A stretch of 64,000 nt of DNA from Methylobacterium tardum (GTDB lineage Bacteria > Pseudomonadota > Alphaproteobacteria > Rhizobiales > Beijerinckiaceae). Location of the stretch: positions 6,134,001 to 6,198,000 of the forward strand of contig NZ_CP097484.1 in NCBI RefSeq assembly GCF_023546765.1, given 5' to 3'. This document shows, in pieces, positions 1-10,846 of this stretch; the stretch's first letter is position 1, and the number at the start of each line of letters is the position of its first letter. Under the pieces are notes generated by a model that saw only the letters and a list, made by a program, of their open reading frames with translations, was not told the origin of the DNA and searched no databases. Made by a program: the position numbers and the translations under genes.

Positions 1-649
1 CGGGCTGCCCGCGCCTCATGCCGGGCCGGTGCGGCTGTTCTACCATGGCCGGGTCGACCGCCGGAAAGGCGTGCTCGACTTCATCAACGCCCTGGCGATC
101 CTGCGCGAGCAGGGCACGCCCTTCGCCGCAACGATCTCGGGCATCGGACCGGATGTGGATCCGGCCCGGGCACTCGCCGCGGAGCTGGCCTTCTCGGATC
201 GCGAGATCGCCTTCACGGGCTACGCCGAATACGGCTCCGTGCCCGACTTGTACCGGCGCGCCGACGTGTTCGTCTCGCCGACCTACGCGGAGGGGTTTTC
301 CAACACGATCCTGGAGGCGCTTGCGGCCGGGCTCGCCACGGTGTCGTGCCACGCGGTCGGCGTCTCGGACTGCCTGCGCGACGGCGAGAATGGGCTGCTG
401 GTCGATCCCGGCGACGTGCCCGCGCAGGCCGCCGCGCTCACCCGGGTGATCACGGATGCGGGCCTGCGCCGCCGCCTGGCGACCGCCGGCCTGGAGGAGT
501 GCAGGCGGGTCTATTCCTGGCATGCTGTCGGGCGGCAGATCATGGACGTCTACGCCCGGGTGCGCGACGAACGGCCCGCCACCGACTTCGCGACGGACCT
601 GCCCCACGATCCGACCTGCCGGTTCCGCGCCGAGCCGCATCTGCTCTGA
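1..649 (+). CDS. Glycosyltransferase family 4 (partial, 5' end outside window)
   Basis: C-terminal half of a GT-B glycosyltransferase that transfers sugar from an activated nucleotide donor. The reading frame is open to the left edge, so the start lies outside; an in-frame GTG at 29 is internal. Visible family features are the segment FYHGRVDRRKGV at the start of the donor-binding domain, the Y-RRADVFVSPTYAEGFSN stretch, and an EALAAGLATVSCHAVG segment typical of the donor phosphate/nucleotide site (the EX7E-like region). It ends in a short tail after residue 206 counted from the GTG. A cell-surface polysaccharide role is usual for the family but nothing here fixes donor or acceptor. The next gene on the same strand starts 104 bases downstream. 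Confidence 0.85.
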   Translation, partial: GLPAPHAGPVRLFYHGRVDRRKGVLDFINALAILREQGTPFAATISGIGPDVDPARALAAELAFSDREIAFTGYAEYGSVPDLYRRADVFVSPTYAEGFSNTILEALAAGLATVSCHAVGVSDCLRDGENGLLVDPGDVPAQAAALTRVITDAGLRRRLATAGLEECRRVYSWHAVGRQIMDVYARVRDERPATDFATDLPHDPTCRFRAEPHLL

Positions 650-753
650 AGGCGCTTCAGTCTTGGATATCCAACCCGCGGCCTCCGCTGCGCTCCGGCG
701 CCTTAGGGTGCGGTGACGGGTTGGAGCTCGCACCAGCCGATAGACCCTGAACC

Positions 754-1512
754 ATGCCCACCGCGCTCGCCCTCTCGCCCCATCTCGGCGATGCGGCCTT
801 CTCCTGCGGCGGCCTTCTGGCGAGCCTCGCGCAGGCCGGTTGGCGCGTGGTGATGGCGACCCTGTTCACCGGCAGCGTCGCCGACCCGCAAGGCTTCGCG
901 CTGGCCTGCCAGCTCGACAAGGGTCTGGCGCCAGATGTCGACTACATGGCTCTGCGCCGGGATGAGGATGTTCGCGCCGCCGCCGCGCTCGGCATCGCGC
1001 CGCCCGTGCACCTGCCGTTCCGGGAGGCGCCGCACCGGGGCTACGGCTCGGCGCCGGAGCTTTTTTCGGACACCCGCGCCGACGACGGCATCGCGGCCGA
1101 GCTCGCACCCGCGCTCGCGGGCCTGATCGCCGCGGAGAGCCCCGATCTCCTCCTCGCGCCCCAGGCGATCGGCGGCCATGTCGATCACGTGCAGGTCGTC
1201 CGGGCGCTCCGAAGCCTGGACGTCGCGGCGCCGATCCTGTGGTGGCGCGACTTCCCCTATACGGTGCGGGAGGACGCGCCGAAGGAGCCCCTCGTCGGCC
1301 TGTTCGCCACCCTCGCCGAGGCGAAGATGCGCCTGGATCCGGACGCGCAGGCCCGGAAGCGCGCGGCCTGCGCAGCCTATGCCAGCCAGATCGGCTTCCA
1401 GTTCGGCGGCGAGGCCGGACTGAACGCGCGCCTGGCCCGCGAGGCGGGGATCGAGCGCTTCCGCCTCTCGGGCCGGCTCGGCGCGGCGATCCCGGGTCTC
1501 GATGAAGGCTGA
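754..1512 (+). CDS. LmbE/PIG-L family deacetylase
   Basis: A 252-residue protein of the LmbE (PIG-L) zinc-dependent N-deacetylase family, which acts on N-acetyl sugars or related amides. The N-terminus reads ALSPHLGDAAFSCGG, matching the family's zinc-binding HP-DD region, although here the motif is H-L-G-D rather than HPDD; a second metal motif, GGHVDHVQ, lies near residue 140. The position after a glycosyltransferase fits glycan or glycolipid tailoring, but the substrate is unknown. Its end overlaps the next gene by 11 bases, suggesting co-transcription. Confidence 0.8.
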   Translation: MPTALALSPHLGDAAFSCGGLLASLAQAGWRVVMATLFTGSVADPQGFALACQLDKGLAPDVDYMALRRDEDVRAAAALGIAPPVHLPFREAPHRGYGSAPELFSDTRADDGIAAELAPALAGLIAAESPDLLLAPQAIGGHVDHVQVVRALRSLDVAAPILWWRDFPYTVREDAPKEPLVGLFATLAEAKMRLDPDAQARKRAACAAYASQIGFQFGGEAGLNARLAREAGIERFRLSGRLGAAIPGLDEG

Positions 1513-2131
1513 GCCGCAGGCGCCGAAGGCGCTGGCCGATCCCGATGCCCTCGCGGCGCGCCGCGCCCTGATCGGGGCGCCGCACATCGCGCCGATCCGG
1601 GCGCTCGCGGACCGGATCGCGGCGGAACGCGGGGCGCCGGTCCCCGTGCCGGACCCCCTGGACGGCGGCGTCGGGGCGCGGATGCTCCTCCTCCTCGAGA
1701 CGCCCGGCCCGGCCGTGCTGCGCACCGGCTTCGTCACCCGCGACAGCGCGAACGGCACCGCCGCCAACCTGTTCCGCTTCCTCGCCGAGGCCAGCATCGC
1801 CCGGGCCGACACGCTGATCTGGAATGTCGTGCCCTGGCTGATTCACGAAGCGGGCGCCCTCAACCGCGCCCCCCGCCGGGCCGAGGTCGCGGCCGCCGCG
1901 CCGTATCTGGCCCCGCTCCTCGACCTGCTGCCGCGCCTAGCCGTCGCGGTGCTGGCCGGCCGCTTCGCCGGCGAGGCGGCGCCGGCTGTCGCGGCGATCC
2001 GGCCGGGCCTGCCGGTGATCCGGGTGCCGCATCCGAGCCCGACCTATGTCTGCACCTCGCCGGACGTCCCGGCCCGGATCCGGAAAGGCCTCGCCGAGGC
2101 CGCCGCAATCCTCGGTCGGACGGCTCGTTGA
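1502..2131 (+). CDS. Uracil-DNA glycosylase-like protein
   Basis: A 209-residue member of the uracil-DNA glycosylase superfamily. Diagnostic pieces are LLLLETPGP (residues about 62-70, the catalytic water-activating loop in this superfamily), WNVVPW (about 107-112, uracil-binding strand) and HPSPTYV (about 178-184, DNA-intercalating loop with His). The family excises uracil or related damaged bases, but more divergent members have unproven activity. The start ATG overlaps the preceding LmbE-like gene by 11 bases. No Fe-S cysteine pattern is evident, which argues against the family 4 or 5 enzymes. Confidence 0.7.
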   Translation: MKAEPQAPKALADPDALAARRALIGAPHIAPIRALADRIAAERGAPVPVPDPLDGGVGARMLLLLETPGPAVLRTGFVTRDSANGTAANLFRFLAEASIARADTLIWNVVPWLIHEAGALNRAPRRAEVAAAAPYLAPLLDLLPRLAVAVLAGRFAGEAAPAVAAIRPGLPVIRVPHPSPTYVCTSPDVPARIRKGLAEAAAILGRTAR

Positions 2132-2282
2132 GGATAGAACGTCGGTCCGGGCGGCGCCTTCCCTGGCCTTGCGCGCCCGTTCGGCCTACATGCGGGGCAA
2201 CGGGCCGCGGTCCGGGAGACTCCGGCACGGGCTGATGCCCTGCGGCCGGGCCGCGCAGCCGGAAGGGCGGACGCCGAACGGC

Positions 2283-3368
2283 ATGAATTTTCAGGGACAG
2301 CACCGGAGCGCGGCCGAGAAGGCCGAGCCGGTCCAGCACGACCCCGCGGCCGTACCGCGGAAAAGCCGGCGCAGCCGCTATGCCTGGATCGGCACGGCCG
2401 CCAGCATCGTGCTGTTCGCGGTCTCCCTCGGCGTGCTGTGGAAGCTCGTCCAGAGCGTGAGCTGGGCCGAGGTCCACGCGGCCATCAAGGCGGCGACGTT
2501 CGAGCAACTCGGCCTGGCCTTCCTGTTCGTCGGCATCAGCTACCTGTTCCTCACCGGCTACGACGCGCTGGCCCTGCGCCAGCTCCGGATCAAGGTGCCG
2601 TACCGGATCACCGCGCTCGCCTCGTTCACGAGCTACGCGGTGAGCTTCACCCTCGGCTTTCCCCTGCTGACCGCCGGCACCATCCGCTACTGGATCTACG
2701 CCCGGCAGGGCCTGTCCACCGCCAAGATCGCGGCGCTCACGGTGATCGCCGGATTCACCTTCTGGCTCGGCATGGGTGTGGTGCTGGGCCTGAGCCTGAT
2801 CATCGAGGCGGGCCAGCTCGCCGGGCTCGCCTTCACGTCGATCCGGATCAACCAGAGCGTGGGCCTCGCGGCGCTCGCCCTGGTGCTCGGCTACCTCGCC
2901 TGGGTCTCGGCCAAGAAGCGCAGCATCACGGTCAAGCACTGGCGCCTGGAGCTGCCCGGCGCCTCGGTCTCCATCGGCCAGATGATCGTCGGAATCGGCG
3001 ACGTCTGCGCGGCGGCGGCCGTGCTCTACGTCCTGCTGCCGCAGGAGACGACGCTGGCCTTCACCACCTTCTTGGCGATCTACGTGCTCGCCGCCATGCT
3101 GGGCATCGCGTCGAACGCGCCGGGCGGCATCGGTGTGTTCGAGGCGACGATCCTGCTCGCCCTGTCGAGCCTGCCGCGCAACGAGGTGCTGACCTCGCTG
3201 CTCCTATTCCGGGGCTGCTACTACGTGGTTCCGTTCGTGACCGCCCTGGCGATGCTCGGCCTGTACGAGATCGTCAAGCGCGCGGGCGGCGCGCGGGATC
3301 CCGGGCCGCCGGAGGGCACCGCCGGCCCGTCCGGCCGGGCGTGGCACGACGAGTCCGGCCCCCGCTGA
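2283..3368 (+). CDS. Lysylphosphatidylglycerol synthase-type transmembrane (UPF0104) protein
   Basis: A 361-residue polytopic membrane protein of the UPF0104/LPG-synthase transmembrane (flippase-like) family. A basic N-terminus (KSRRSRYAWIG) leads into several hydrophobic segments, with the family signature SNAPGGIGVFEATILL near the C-terminal third. It lacks the aminoacyl-transferase domain of MprF, so lipid lysination is not implied; such stand-alone domains are usually considered lipid or lipid-linked substrate translocators. The frame is open upstream, but ATG 2283 (MNFQGQ) is preferred because the upstream residues are low-complexity and ATG 2190 lacks support. The protein ends in a Gly/Pro-rich cytoplasmic tail. 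Confidence 0.8.
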   Translation: MNFQGQHRSAAEKAEPVQHDPAAVPRKSRRSRYAWIGTAASIVLFAVSLGVLWKLVQSVSWAEVHAAIKAATFEQLGLAFLFVGISYLFLTGYDALALRQLRIKVPYRITALASFTSYAVSFTLGFPLLTAGTIRYWIYARQGLSTAKIAALTVIAGFTFWLGMGVVLGLSLIIEAGQLAGLAFTSIRINQSVGLAALALVLGYLAWVSAKKRSITVKHWRLELPGASVSIGQMIVGIGDVCAAAAVLYVLLPQETTLAFTTFLAIYVLAAMLGIASNAPGGIGVFEATILLALSSLPRNEVLTSLLLFRGCYYVVPFVTALAMLGLYEIVKRAGGARDPGPPEGTAGPSGRAWHDESGPR

Positions 3369-3387
3369 TCGGATCGGCCGGCCCGCC

Positions 3388-4668
3388 ATGCCCGACCGCC
3401 CGCTTCCGGAACGCCTGCGCGGTTCCCCGGCCTGGACGGGCGCCGCGATCGCGGCCGGTCTGTTCGGGCTCGCGGCCGCCCTGGCCGGGCGCCTCGACCT
3501 GCCGCTGATCCTCGCGGGCCTCGGCGCGGTCTGCCTCGGCGGCTGGCTGGCCGGCCGCGACCGGGCGCTGTCGCCGCCGCGGCCGGCCGCGGCCGCGCCG
3601 CGCAGCGCGGTCGCCGAGGCGCTGCTCGCCCACGTGCCGGACCCGGTGATCCTGGTGGACCGGCGGACCCTGGTGGTGGAGGCCAACCCCGCCGCCCGGG
3701 CGCTCCTGCCGGCTCTGCACCAGGCCCGGCCGCTGTCCTTCGCCCTGCGCGACCCGGAGGTCCTCGACGGCGTGGAGGCGGTGCTGAGTTCCGGCATGCC
3801 CCGCCGGATCGCCTTCTCGACCCGGATTCCCCTGGAGCGGACCTTCGAGGTCCAGATCGGCGCCCTGCCGATGCCCGACGGGTCCGGCGTCAGCGCCGTG
3901 CTGTTCCTGCGCGACCTGACCTCGGCCCGGCGCCTGGAGGCGATGCGGGTCGATTTCGTCGCCAACGCCAGCCACGAGCTGCGTACGCCGCTCGCGACCC
4001 TGATCGGCTTCATCGAGACCCTGCAGGGGCCGGCTCGCGACGATGCGCAGGCGCGCGCGCGTTTCCTGGAGATCATGCGCGTTCAGGCACTGCGCATGAC
4101 GCGGCTGATCGGCGACCTGCTCTCGCTGTCGCGGATCGAGCTGCGCGAGCACGTGGCACCGACCGCCGTGGTCGATCTCGGAGCCCTCGCGCGGCAGATG
4201 GTCGACGCCCAGGGGCCGCCCGCCGAGGCCCGCGGCGCGTCGATCCGGTTCGAGGACGGGGCCGGCCCTTATCCAGTGCCCGGTGATGCCGACGAGCTCG
4301 CCCGGGTGATCGAGAACCTGATCGAGAACGCGGTGAAATACGGCGGTGGCCAGGTCAGCGTCGGGCTGGCCCGGGAGGAGGATGCCCGGCTCGGCCGCCG
4401 CATCATCCTGTCGGTCTCCGATGACGGGCCGGGCATCCCGCCCGAGCACATTCCGCGCCTGACCGAGCGCTTCTACCGCGTCGATGTCGCGTCGAGCCGG
4501 GCGCGGGGTGGCACCGGGCTCGGGCTCGCCATTGTCAAGCACAGCCTCAACCGCCATCGCGGCCGCCTCGCCATCGAGAGCGCCGTGGGGCAGGGGACGG
4601 TCGTGCGGGTCAGCCTGCCGGAATACGGCGCCGCCGCGCCGCTCCCGGCGGCGGCCGATCAGGCATAG
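3388..4668 (+). CDS. phoR: PhoR-like sensor histidine kinase
   Basis: A 426-residue inner-membrane sensor kinase. Two hydrophobic stretches lie at about residues 17-35 and 38-54, followed by a PAS-like domain (about 75-175), a HisKA dimerisation helix with phospho-acceptor His196 in NASHELRTPL, and an HATPase_c domain with the N box ENLIENAVKYGG, G1 box SDDGPGIP and G2 box GGTGLGLAIVKH. The architecture and short cytoplasmic PAS resemble PhoR of the phosphate-starvation system. No phoB, pst or phoU genes follow; the next gene is a convergent glutathione transferase whose end overlaps this one by 10 bases. The phosphate role is therefore inferred from domain order only. Confidence 0.75.
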   Translation: MPDRPLPERLRGSPAWTGAAIAAGLFGLAAALAGRLDLPLILAGLGAVCLGGWLAGRDRALSPPRPAAAAPRSAVAEALLAHVPDPVILVDRRTLVVEANPAARALLPALHQARPLSFALRDPEVLDGVEAVLSSGMPRRIAFSTRIPLERTFEVQIGALPMPDGSGVSAVLFLRDLTSARRLEAMRVDFVANASHELRTPLATLIGFIETLQGPARDDAQARARFLEIMRVQALRMTRLIGDLLSLSRIELREHVAPTAVVDLGALARQMVDAQGPPAEARGASIRFEDGAGPYPVPGDADELARVIENLIENAVKYGGGQVSVGLAREEDARLGRRIILSVSDDGPGIPPEHIPRLTERFYRVDVASSRARGGTGLGLAIVKHSLNRHRGRLAIESAVGQGTVVRVSLPEYGAAAPLPAAADQA

Positions 4669-5261
4669 GCGCCGATCCCGAGCTTCGCCTCGACGCGCCC
4701 GATCCAGCCGCGGACTGCCGGATACGGTCCGAGATCGAAGCCGCCCTCATGCGCCATGCGGGTGTAGGCGACCAGCGCCACGTCGGCGAGCGTCAGGGCG
4801 TCCCCTGCCATGAAGGCGGAGTGCGCGAGCGTCCCATCCATCAGCCGCAGCGCGTCCGCGCCGCGTTCGGCGAGCTTCGGATCCAGATCCTCGGGCGCGC
4901 GCCTGAGGTAGTGGAGCTGGTAGCGCCGGACCGCGATGTAGGGCTCGTGACTGTACTGCTCCCAGAACATCCATTGCAGCATGCGGGCGCGGTCGAGCGG
5001 TGCCTCTGGGATGAGCGGGGAGCCCTCCGCCAGGTAGACGATGATCGCGTTCGATTCCGACAGAACCGCGCCGTCAGGCAGGACCACGACCGGCACGCGC
5101 CCGGCCGGGTTCAGCGCCAGGAACTCGGGCGTGCGCGTCCCGCCGCCCGGCACGTCCACATCGCGCCACGTCGCGGGAATGCCGAGATGGGCCGCGACCC
5201 ATTTGACCTTGAGGCAGTTCCCGGATCCTGGGTCGCCATAGATCGTGAGCGGCTCGGTCAT
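4659..5261 (-). CDS. Glutathione S-transferase family protein
   Basis: A 200-residue glutathione transferase. The thioredoxin-like N-terminal domain shows LTIYGDPGSGNCLKVKW, the conserved cis-Pro in GRVPVVVL and the ESNAIIVYLAE glutathione-binding helix; the all-helical C-terminal domain includes LTLADVALVAYTRMA (N-capping box). Start chosen at ATG 5261 because this is where the canonical fold begins; the frame runs open further upstream with no domain content. Such proteins conjugate glutathione to electrophiles or act as peroxidases; substrate not determinable. It is divergent from the copper operon on its right, with 181 bases between the starts. Confidence 0.85.
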   Translation of the reverse strand: MTEPLTIYGDPGSGNCLKVKWVAAHLGIPATWRDVDVPGGGTRTPEFLALNPAGRVPVVVLPDGAVLSESNAIIVYLAEGSPLIPEAPLDRARMLQWMFWEQYSHEPYIAVRRYQLHYLRRAPEDLDPKLAERGADALRLMDGTLAHSAFMAGDALTLADVALVAYTRMAHEGGFDLGPYPAVRGWIGRVEAKLGIGAYA

Positions 5262-5377
5262 CCCTGTTGTCCGCAAGGTTGCTGGCGGACTCTGGCCGGA
5301 CATGGCCGATTTCACAACCATTGCCTTGGGAAATCCCTGCGCGTTGCCGGGCATCGCTCTGGCGTCAGTCCCGCCTC

Positions 5378-5408
5378 TTGACCTTCCCATGATGGGAACC
5401 CCCATCTC
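5378..5408 (+). promoter_or_regulatory. MerR/CueR-type operator-promoter for copA-cueR
   Basis: TTGACC (5378-5383) abuts the near-palindrome TTCCCATGATGGGAA (5384-5398), as in CueR-controlled copper promoters where a dyad fills an over-long spacer and the start matches TTGACCTTCCC. A 19-base spacer would place a weak -10 around 5403-5408. It sits 35 bases before the copA ATG, and a CueR-like regulator is encoded in the same operon. Regulation by that protein is inference. Confidence 0.6.
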
Positions 5409-5442
5409 ACTGGGCCTGGAAGCTTCGAACGGAACCGCCGCC

Positions 5443-7912
<2,470 letters not shown>

Positions 7913-7916
<4 letters not shown>

Positions 7917-8386
7917 GCGCGGCGCTCCTGACGATCGGCGAGGCGGCACGGCGCACCGGCGTCTCGGCCAAGATGATCCGCTGGTACGAGGCGACCGGCC
8001 TGCTGCCGCCGGCCGCGCGGTCCGAATCCGGCTACCGCCATTACGGCGAGGCCGACCTGCACACGCTGCGCTTCATCCGCCGCGCCCGCGATCTCGGTTT
8101 CAGCGTCGACGCGATCGCCGACTTGCTGGCGCTCTGGCGTGACCGGGACCGGCCGAGCGCCGGCGTGAAGGCCATCGCGCAGGAGCAGATCGCGGACCTG
8201 CGCCGCCGCATCACCGAGCTGGAGGGCATGGCGCGGACGCTGGAGCATCTGGCGGGCGCCTGCTGCGGCGACGAACGGCCGGACTGCCCGATCCTGGACG
8301 ACCTCGCCGCGGCGGACCGTCCGCCCACGCCTCGGCCACAGCGCCGCGGGCTCTCCGGACGCGGGGCCGCGCGCAGAGCCGTGTGA
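7913..8386 (+). CDS. cueR: CueR-type MerR family copper-responsive regulator
   Basis: A 157-residue MerR-family activator: winged-helix domain starting [21 protein letters not shown], a dimerisation coiled coil, and a metal-binding loop [12 protein letters not shown] with the two cysteines spaced as in CueR-type Cu(I)/Ag(I) sensors. Its ATG (7913) overlaps the copA stop, so it is translationally coupled to copA and probably autoregulated through the operator at 5378-5408. The C-terminal 20 or so residues are Arg/Pro-rich and longer than usual for CueR. Confidence 0.85.
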
Positions 8387-9150
8387 GCGCGGCGGCTTCT
8401 CTTCGGAGGGAGGCCGCCACGTCCCTGGATCAGGCCGGTCTGGACCGTCGTTCAGACGCGAGAGCGTTTTCGGAATGAGCTGAGTCGGACGGTTTGGGTT
8501 CACGCAGGGCTTTTGGACTGCTTCATCGCGGGCTCCCTGTGAGGAGCACATCAGGGGTCGACCCTAAAGCCAGGATCTGCGTGAGCGGGTATGACCAACG
8601 ACCTGTGAACGAAGGGCCGTCTGCGTTTGCGACAAGCCCCGCAGAGCCGCGGAATTGGCTCACGCGAAACCGTGCGACTCAGCCCTGCGTCGTGTGACGT
8701 GCGTGAACCTGTGGCGGAGGATAGTCCTCCGCAGCGCTGAAGATCTGAATTGCTCCGACCCGGATGCCCTTTCAACGCTCTGGCGGCGCGACTTCAGCCG
8801 CACTGCGCTGGAGAGGCTCGGCTTTAGAAGCGGTCGTTCGCCGCTCTGGCGGCCGTACGACGTTGCCCTCCCAGTGCTTTGCTGAAGCGATATCGTTGCG
8901 GAAGCGCTAGCATTCAGGCGGTCTCAGATTGCTGATGCTTAGGAAGGCAATCAACGCTTCGCTCCTATGCAGACGCAGGCGCGTAAAGTCCATCGACCAC
9001 GGTTCTATAGGAATAATTTATCCGGGTTCAGAAATAGATCTCTATATTGCGCGCCTCTGCATTCCATGCTGATATGAGCCCGATCGACACCACTGATCGA
9101 TCATGAAATCAATAAATCAGACGGAGCATGGAGTCTGACGGAGGCGATCG
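8387..9150. other. Gene-poor region with lower GC
   Basis: 764 bases in which no convincing gene was seen. Base composition falls well below the surrounding 70% GC and short open frames on both strands lack recognisable motifs. A GGCGGC-rich hairpin (about 8389-8424) lies just after cueR and may end that operon, but there is no T-run. This is the left part of a low-GC island reaching about 10.3 kb. Confidence 0.5.
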
Positions 9151-9324
9151 ATGCGACGAGCAAGTATGTTTTTGGCCGCTCTCGGGCTCGCGACGGGCGT
9201 GTTCTGGCTGACGATGTTGACGACTCCGCCTGTCTCTGAAGCGAGCCCCCAGACGAGAATCGACACCCGCGATTTGACCTTGAAAGCACATCCGGATGGC
9301 GGATTGCCATGCGATGCATTCTAG
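9151..9324 (+). CDS. Small secreted or membrane-anchored hypothetical protein (57 aa)
   Basis: A 57-residue open frame with a strong GGAGG ribosome-binding site at 9140-9144, 6 bases before the ATG. The protein begins MRRASMFLAALGLATGVFWL, a classic basic then hydrophobic signal peptide or anchor, and ends with a polar tail IDTRDLTLKAHPDGGLPCDAF-like region carrying one Cys four residues from the end. Short secreted proteins of this build are common in Rhizobiales and have no known function. The island context and RBS support expression, but function is unknown. Confidence 0.55.
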   Translation: MRRASMFLAALGLATGVFWLTMLTTPPVSEASPQTRIDTRDLTLKAHPDGGLPCDAF

Positions 9325-9329
9325 GGACA

Positions 9330-9875
9330 TCACGCTTTCATAGAGTGTTCACTTAAAGGAAGTTGCCGATTTACTTGCGATCGAGGCCCGTCGGCATAGG
9401 GCCTCGCCGTCCTCAAACCGCTCGACTCAATGCTCGGCCGGGTTGAGGTTAAAGTATGCCATGCCGCCCGAAGCCTTCCCTCCTGCGCAAGCCATAACGT
9501 AGTGGCAGTATTGGGCAAGAGGAACGGAACAGCAACGCCGCCGCTGCGTACGATGTCGATGATTAACTGCGATGGAGCGACAAGCCAGAAGTGTTCCAGA
9601 TAATCGAAGGTACCTTCGTAAGAATATCGATTGTAAGTATTTAATGACCTGTTTGTCGGATTCGGCACACCAACACCGACGGTGAAAATCGAATTATTTC
9701 CAGGGCTCCGCCTCAAATCGTGACACGGTGGCTGCAGATCCGTGATATACTGGGCGCGGCTGATCATACGGGCTGCGGTTCTGCGATCTTCGGCTCGACC
9801 GCTGTTTCCGAGTGCATTTCGCAACATGTGTTTGCGAGTTAAGTGGCTGATCAAGGTCGACAAAGCTGCGAGCAA
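9330..9875 (-). CDS. Hypothetical protein in low-GC island
   Basis: A 181-codon open frame on the minus strand in a stretch near 50% GC, where such a length is unlikely by chance. No motif was recognised. The central part (SIFTVGVGVPNP, then an aromatic-rich FDYLEHFWLV) looks protein-like, whereas the N- and C-terminal parts are rich in Arg/Ser and could be non-coding. No clear ribosome-binding site was seen. It could be a remnant of a horizontally acquired gene. The remaining sequence up to 9935 shows nothing else. Confidence 0.3.
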   Translation of the reverse strand: MLAALSTLISHLTRKHMLRNALGNSGRAEDRRTAARMISRAQYITDLQPPCHDLRRSPGNNSIFTVGVGVPNPTNRSLNTYNRYSYEGTFDYLEHFWLVAPSQLIIDIVRSGGVAVPFLLPNTATTLWLAQEGRLRAAWHTLTSTRPSIESSGLRTARPYADGPRSQVNRQLPLSEHSMKA

Positions 9876-9935
9876 TGAGGCATCCTGACCAACAAGCGCA
9901 TCCGAAGAGTTGCGTTCGGGAGAGGGAATGCCGTC

Positions 9936-10232
9936 GTGGCAGTGGAACCATTACATCTCACCGTGAGCGCGCGTTATCGACTCAAGCTCCTCTCCCGGGG
10001 GCCTCGGCAGTACGGCCTTGAGGATTACCAGTGTAAAGCTCTGTCCCGCCGTGGCCTGATCGCGCCTCTTCCCGATCAGTCCGCAGATGGCACGCGCCGA
10101 TGGGCCATCACCGAGGACGGCCTGACCGTGTTGCAAAGCTACATTCAACCGATCAGGAAGGCCGCCAGACAGCCGGAACGCAGCGCCATGATCCCGCAGG
10201 AGCCCCGATCGATCGATGACAGCGCGGGTTAG
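9936..10232 (+). CDS. Small winged-helix-like hypothetical protein
   Basis: A 98-residue protein starting at GTG 9936. The middle reads RYRLKLLSRGPRQYGLEDYQCKALSRRGLIAPL, then RRWAITEDGLTVLQSY, resembling a helix-turn-helix followed by a beta wing, as in small MarR-like or restriction-linked winged helices. The family was not identified with certainty. It is too short for a full regulator with an effector domain. It lies beside the decayed Mo-locus fragments at 10.3-10.6 kb; a link is not demonstrated. Confidence 0.45.
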   Translation: MAVEPLHLTVSARYRLKLLSRGPRQYGLEDYQCKALSRRGLIAPLPDQSADGTRRWAITEDGLTVLQSYIQPIRKAARQPERSAMIPQEPRSIDDSAG

Positions 10233-10335
10233 ACCGGCTGCCCTTAATCATGCTTCCGGTGACGGATGGGGCACCGAACATTGTGGTAGCCGCCACTCAA
10301 TGCGTACAAGGTTTGAAAGAGCGGGAATCCTCCTC

Positions 10336-10454
10336 CGGGTTGAATTGGTAGCCGACCCTTGCTCGGACCGGGCAAAGCCGCCCCACTACAAGCTATCCGC
10401 GAGACTGGCTCTATCGCCGCCGCAGGACGCCGCATGGGGATGAGCTGCCGATAG
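10336..10454 (+). pseudogene. Relic of a ModE-type winged-helix gene
   Basis: Decayed copy of the DNA-binding domain of the ModE-like gene at 36.1 kb. After one frame correction near 10354-10366 the frame reads RVELVADP, then GPGKAAPLQAIRETGSIA and AAGRRMGMSCR before a stop. The intact gene has RIELGSDTLLGPGKAALL and AAGRRMGMSYKR at the same places. The nucleotide match is also visible (ggaccgggcaaagccgcc against ggaccgggcaaggccgcc). The fragment lacks the recognition-helix C-terminal half, so it cannot encode a working regulator. Confidence 0.7.
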
Positions 10455-10485
10455 TCTCGCCCTTGACCGCTCCGACGAGCATTCG

Positions 10486-10604
10486 GCAGCTCTGGGCACA
10501 TCCCGCTCGGACGGGTTGGCGGTATAGGGGCCGGACACGGCATCGCCGCAGCGCAGAAGGCGGATCTTGGCGCCTGTAGCGCTACGCCACGAGCCCTTAG
10601 ACAT
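10486..10604 (-). pseudogene. Relic of an avidin-like gene (N-terminal part)
   Basis: Minus-strand fragment starting MSKGSWRSATGAKIRLL and continuing RCGDAVSGPYTANP, clearly homologous to the first 32 residues of the avidin-like protein at 44.06 kb (MFDGVWRSQAGAELRLL, QMGEAVSGTYTAANP). After about residue 33 the similarity is lost. It lies tail-to-tail with the ModE relic, about 30 bases away. No counterpart of the 24-bp palindrome found before the intact gene was seen upstream of 10604. Confidence 0.65.
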
Positions 10605-10846
10605 CGGTGCGTCAGACTTCCAGCCTTGCGGGCCCTTCGCCGCGCGAAGTCCGATATTGATGCACGGCTCTTGACGCTGGTGTCAGCTGAACATGCCTGA
10701 TCGGGCGTTCGTCACAGCAGGCCTTCCGAAGGCCTCGATCGCGGTCGGCACGATCGCCGGGCCGCCGGCCGCACCGTCGATGAACCCAAGGGCACAGTCC
10801 ATTGTTCTCGTCGTGTCTGTTTTGGCACGAGTTCAGAGAGCCTGGG

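Noticed and set aside
8391..8424. Hairpin after cueR as an intrinsic terminator
   Set aside because: The stem is good but no T-run follows, so it was mentioned only as a possibility.
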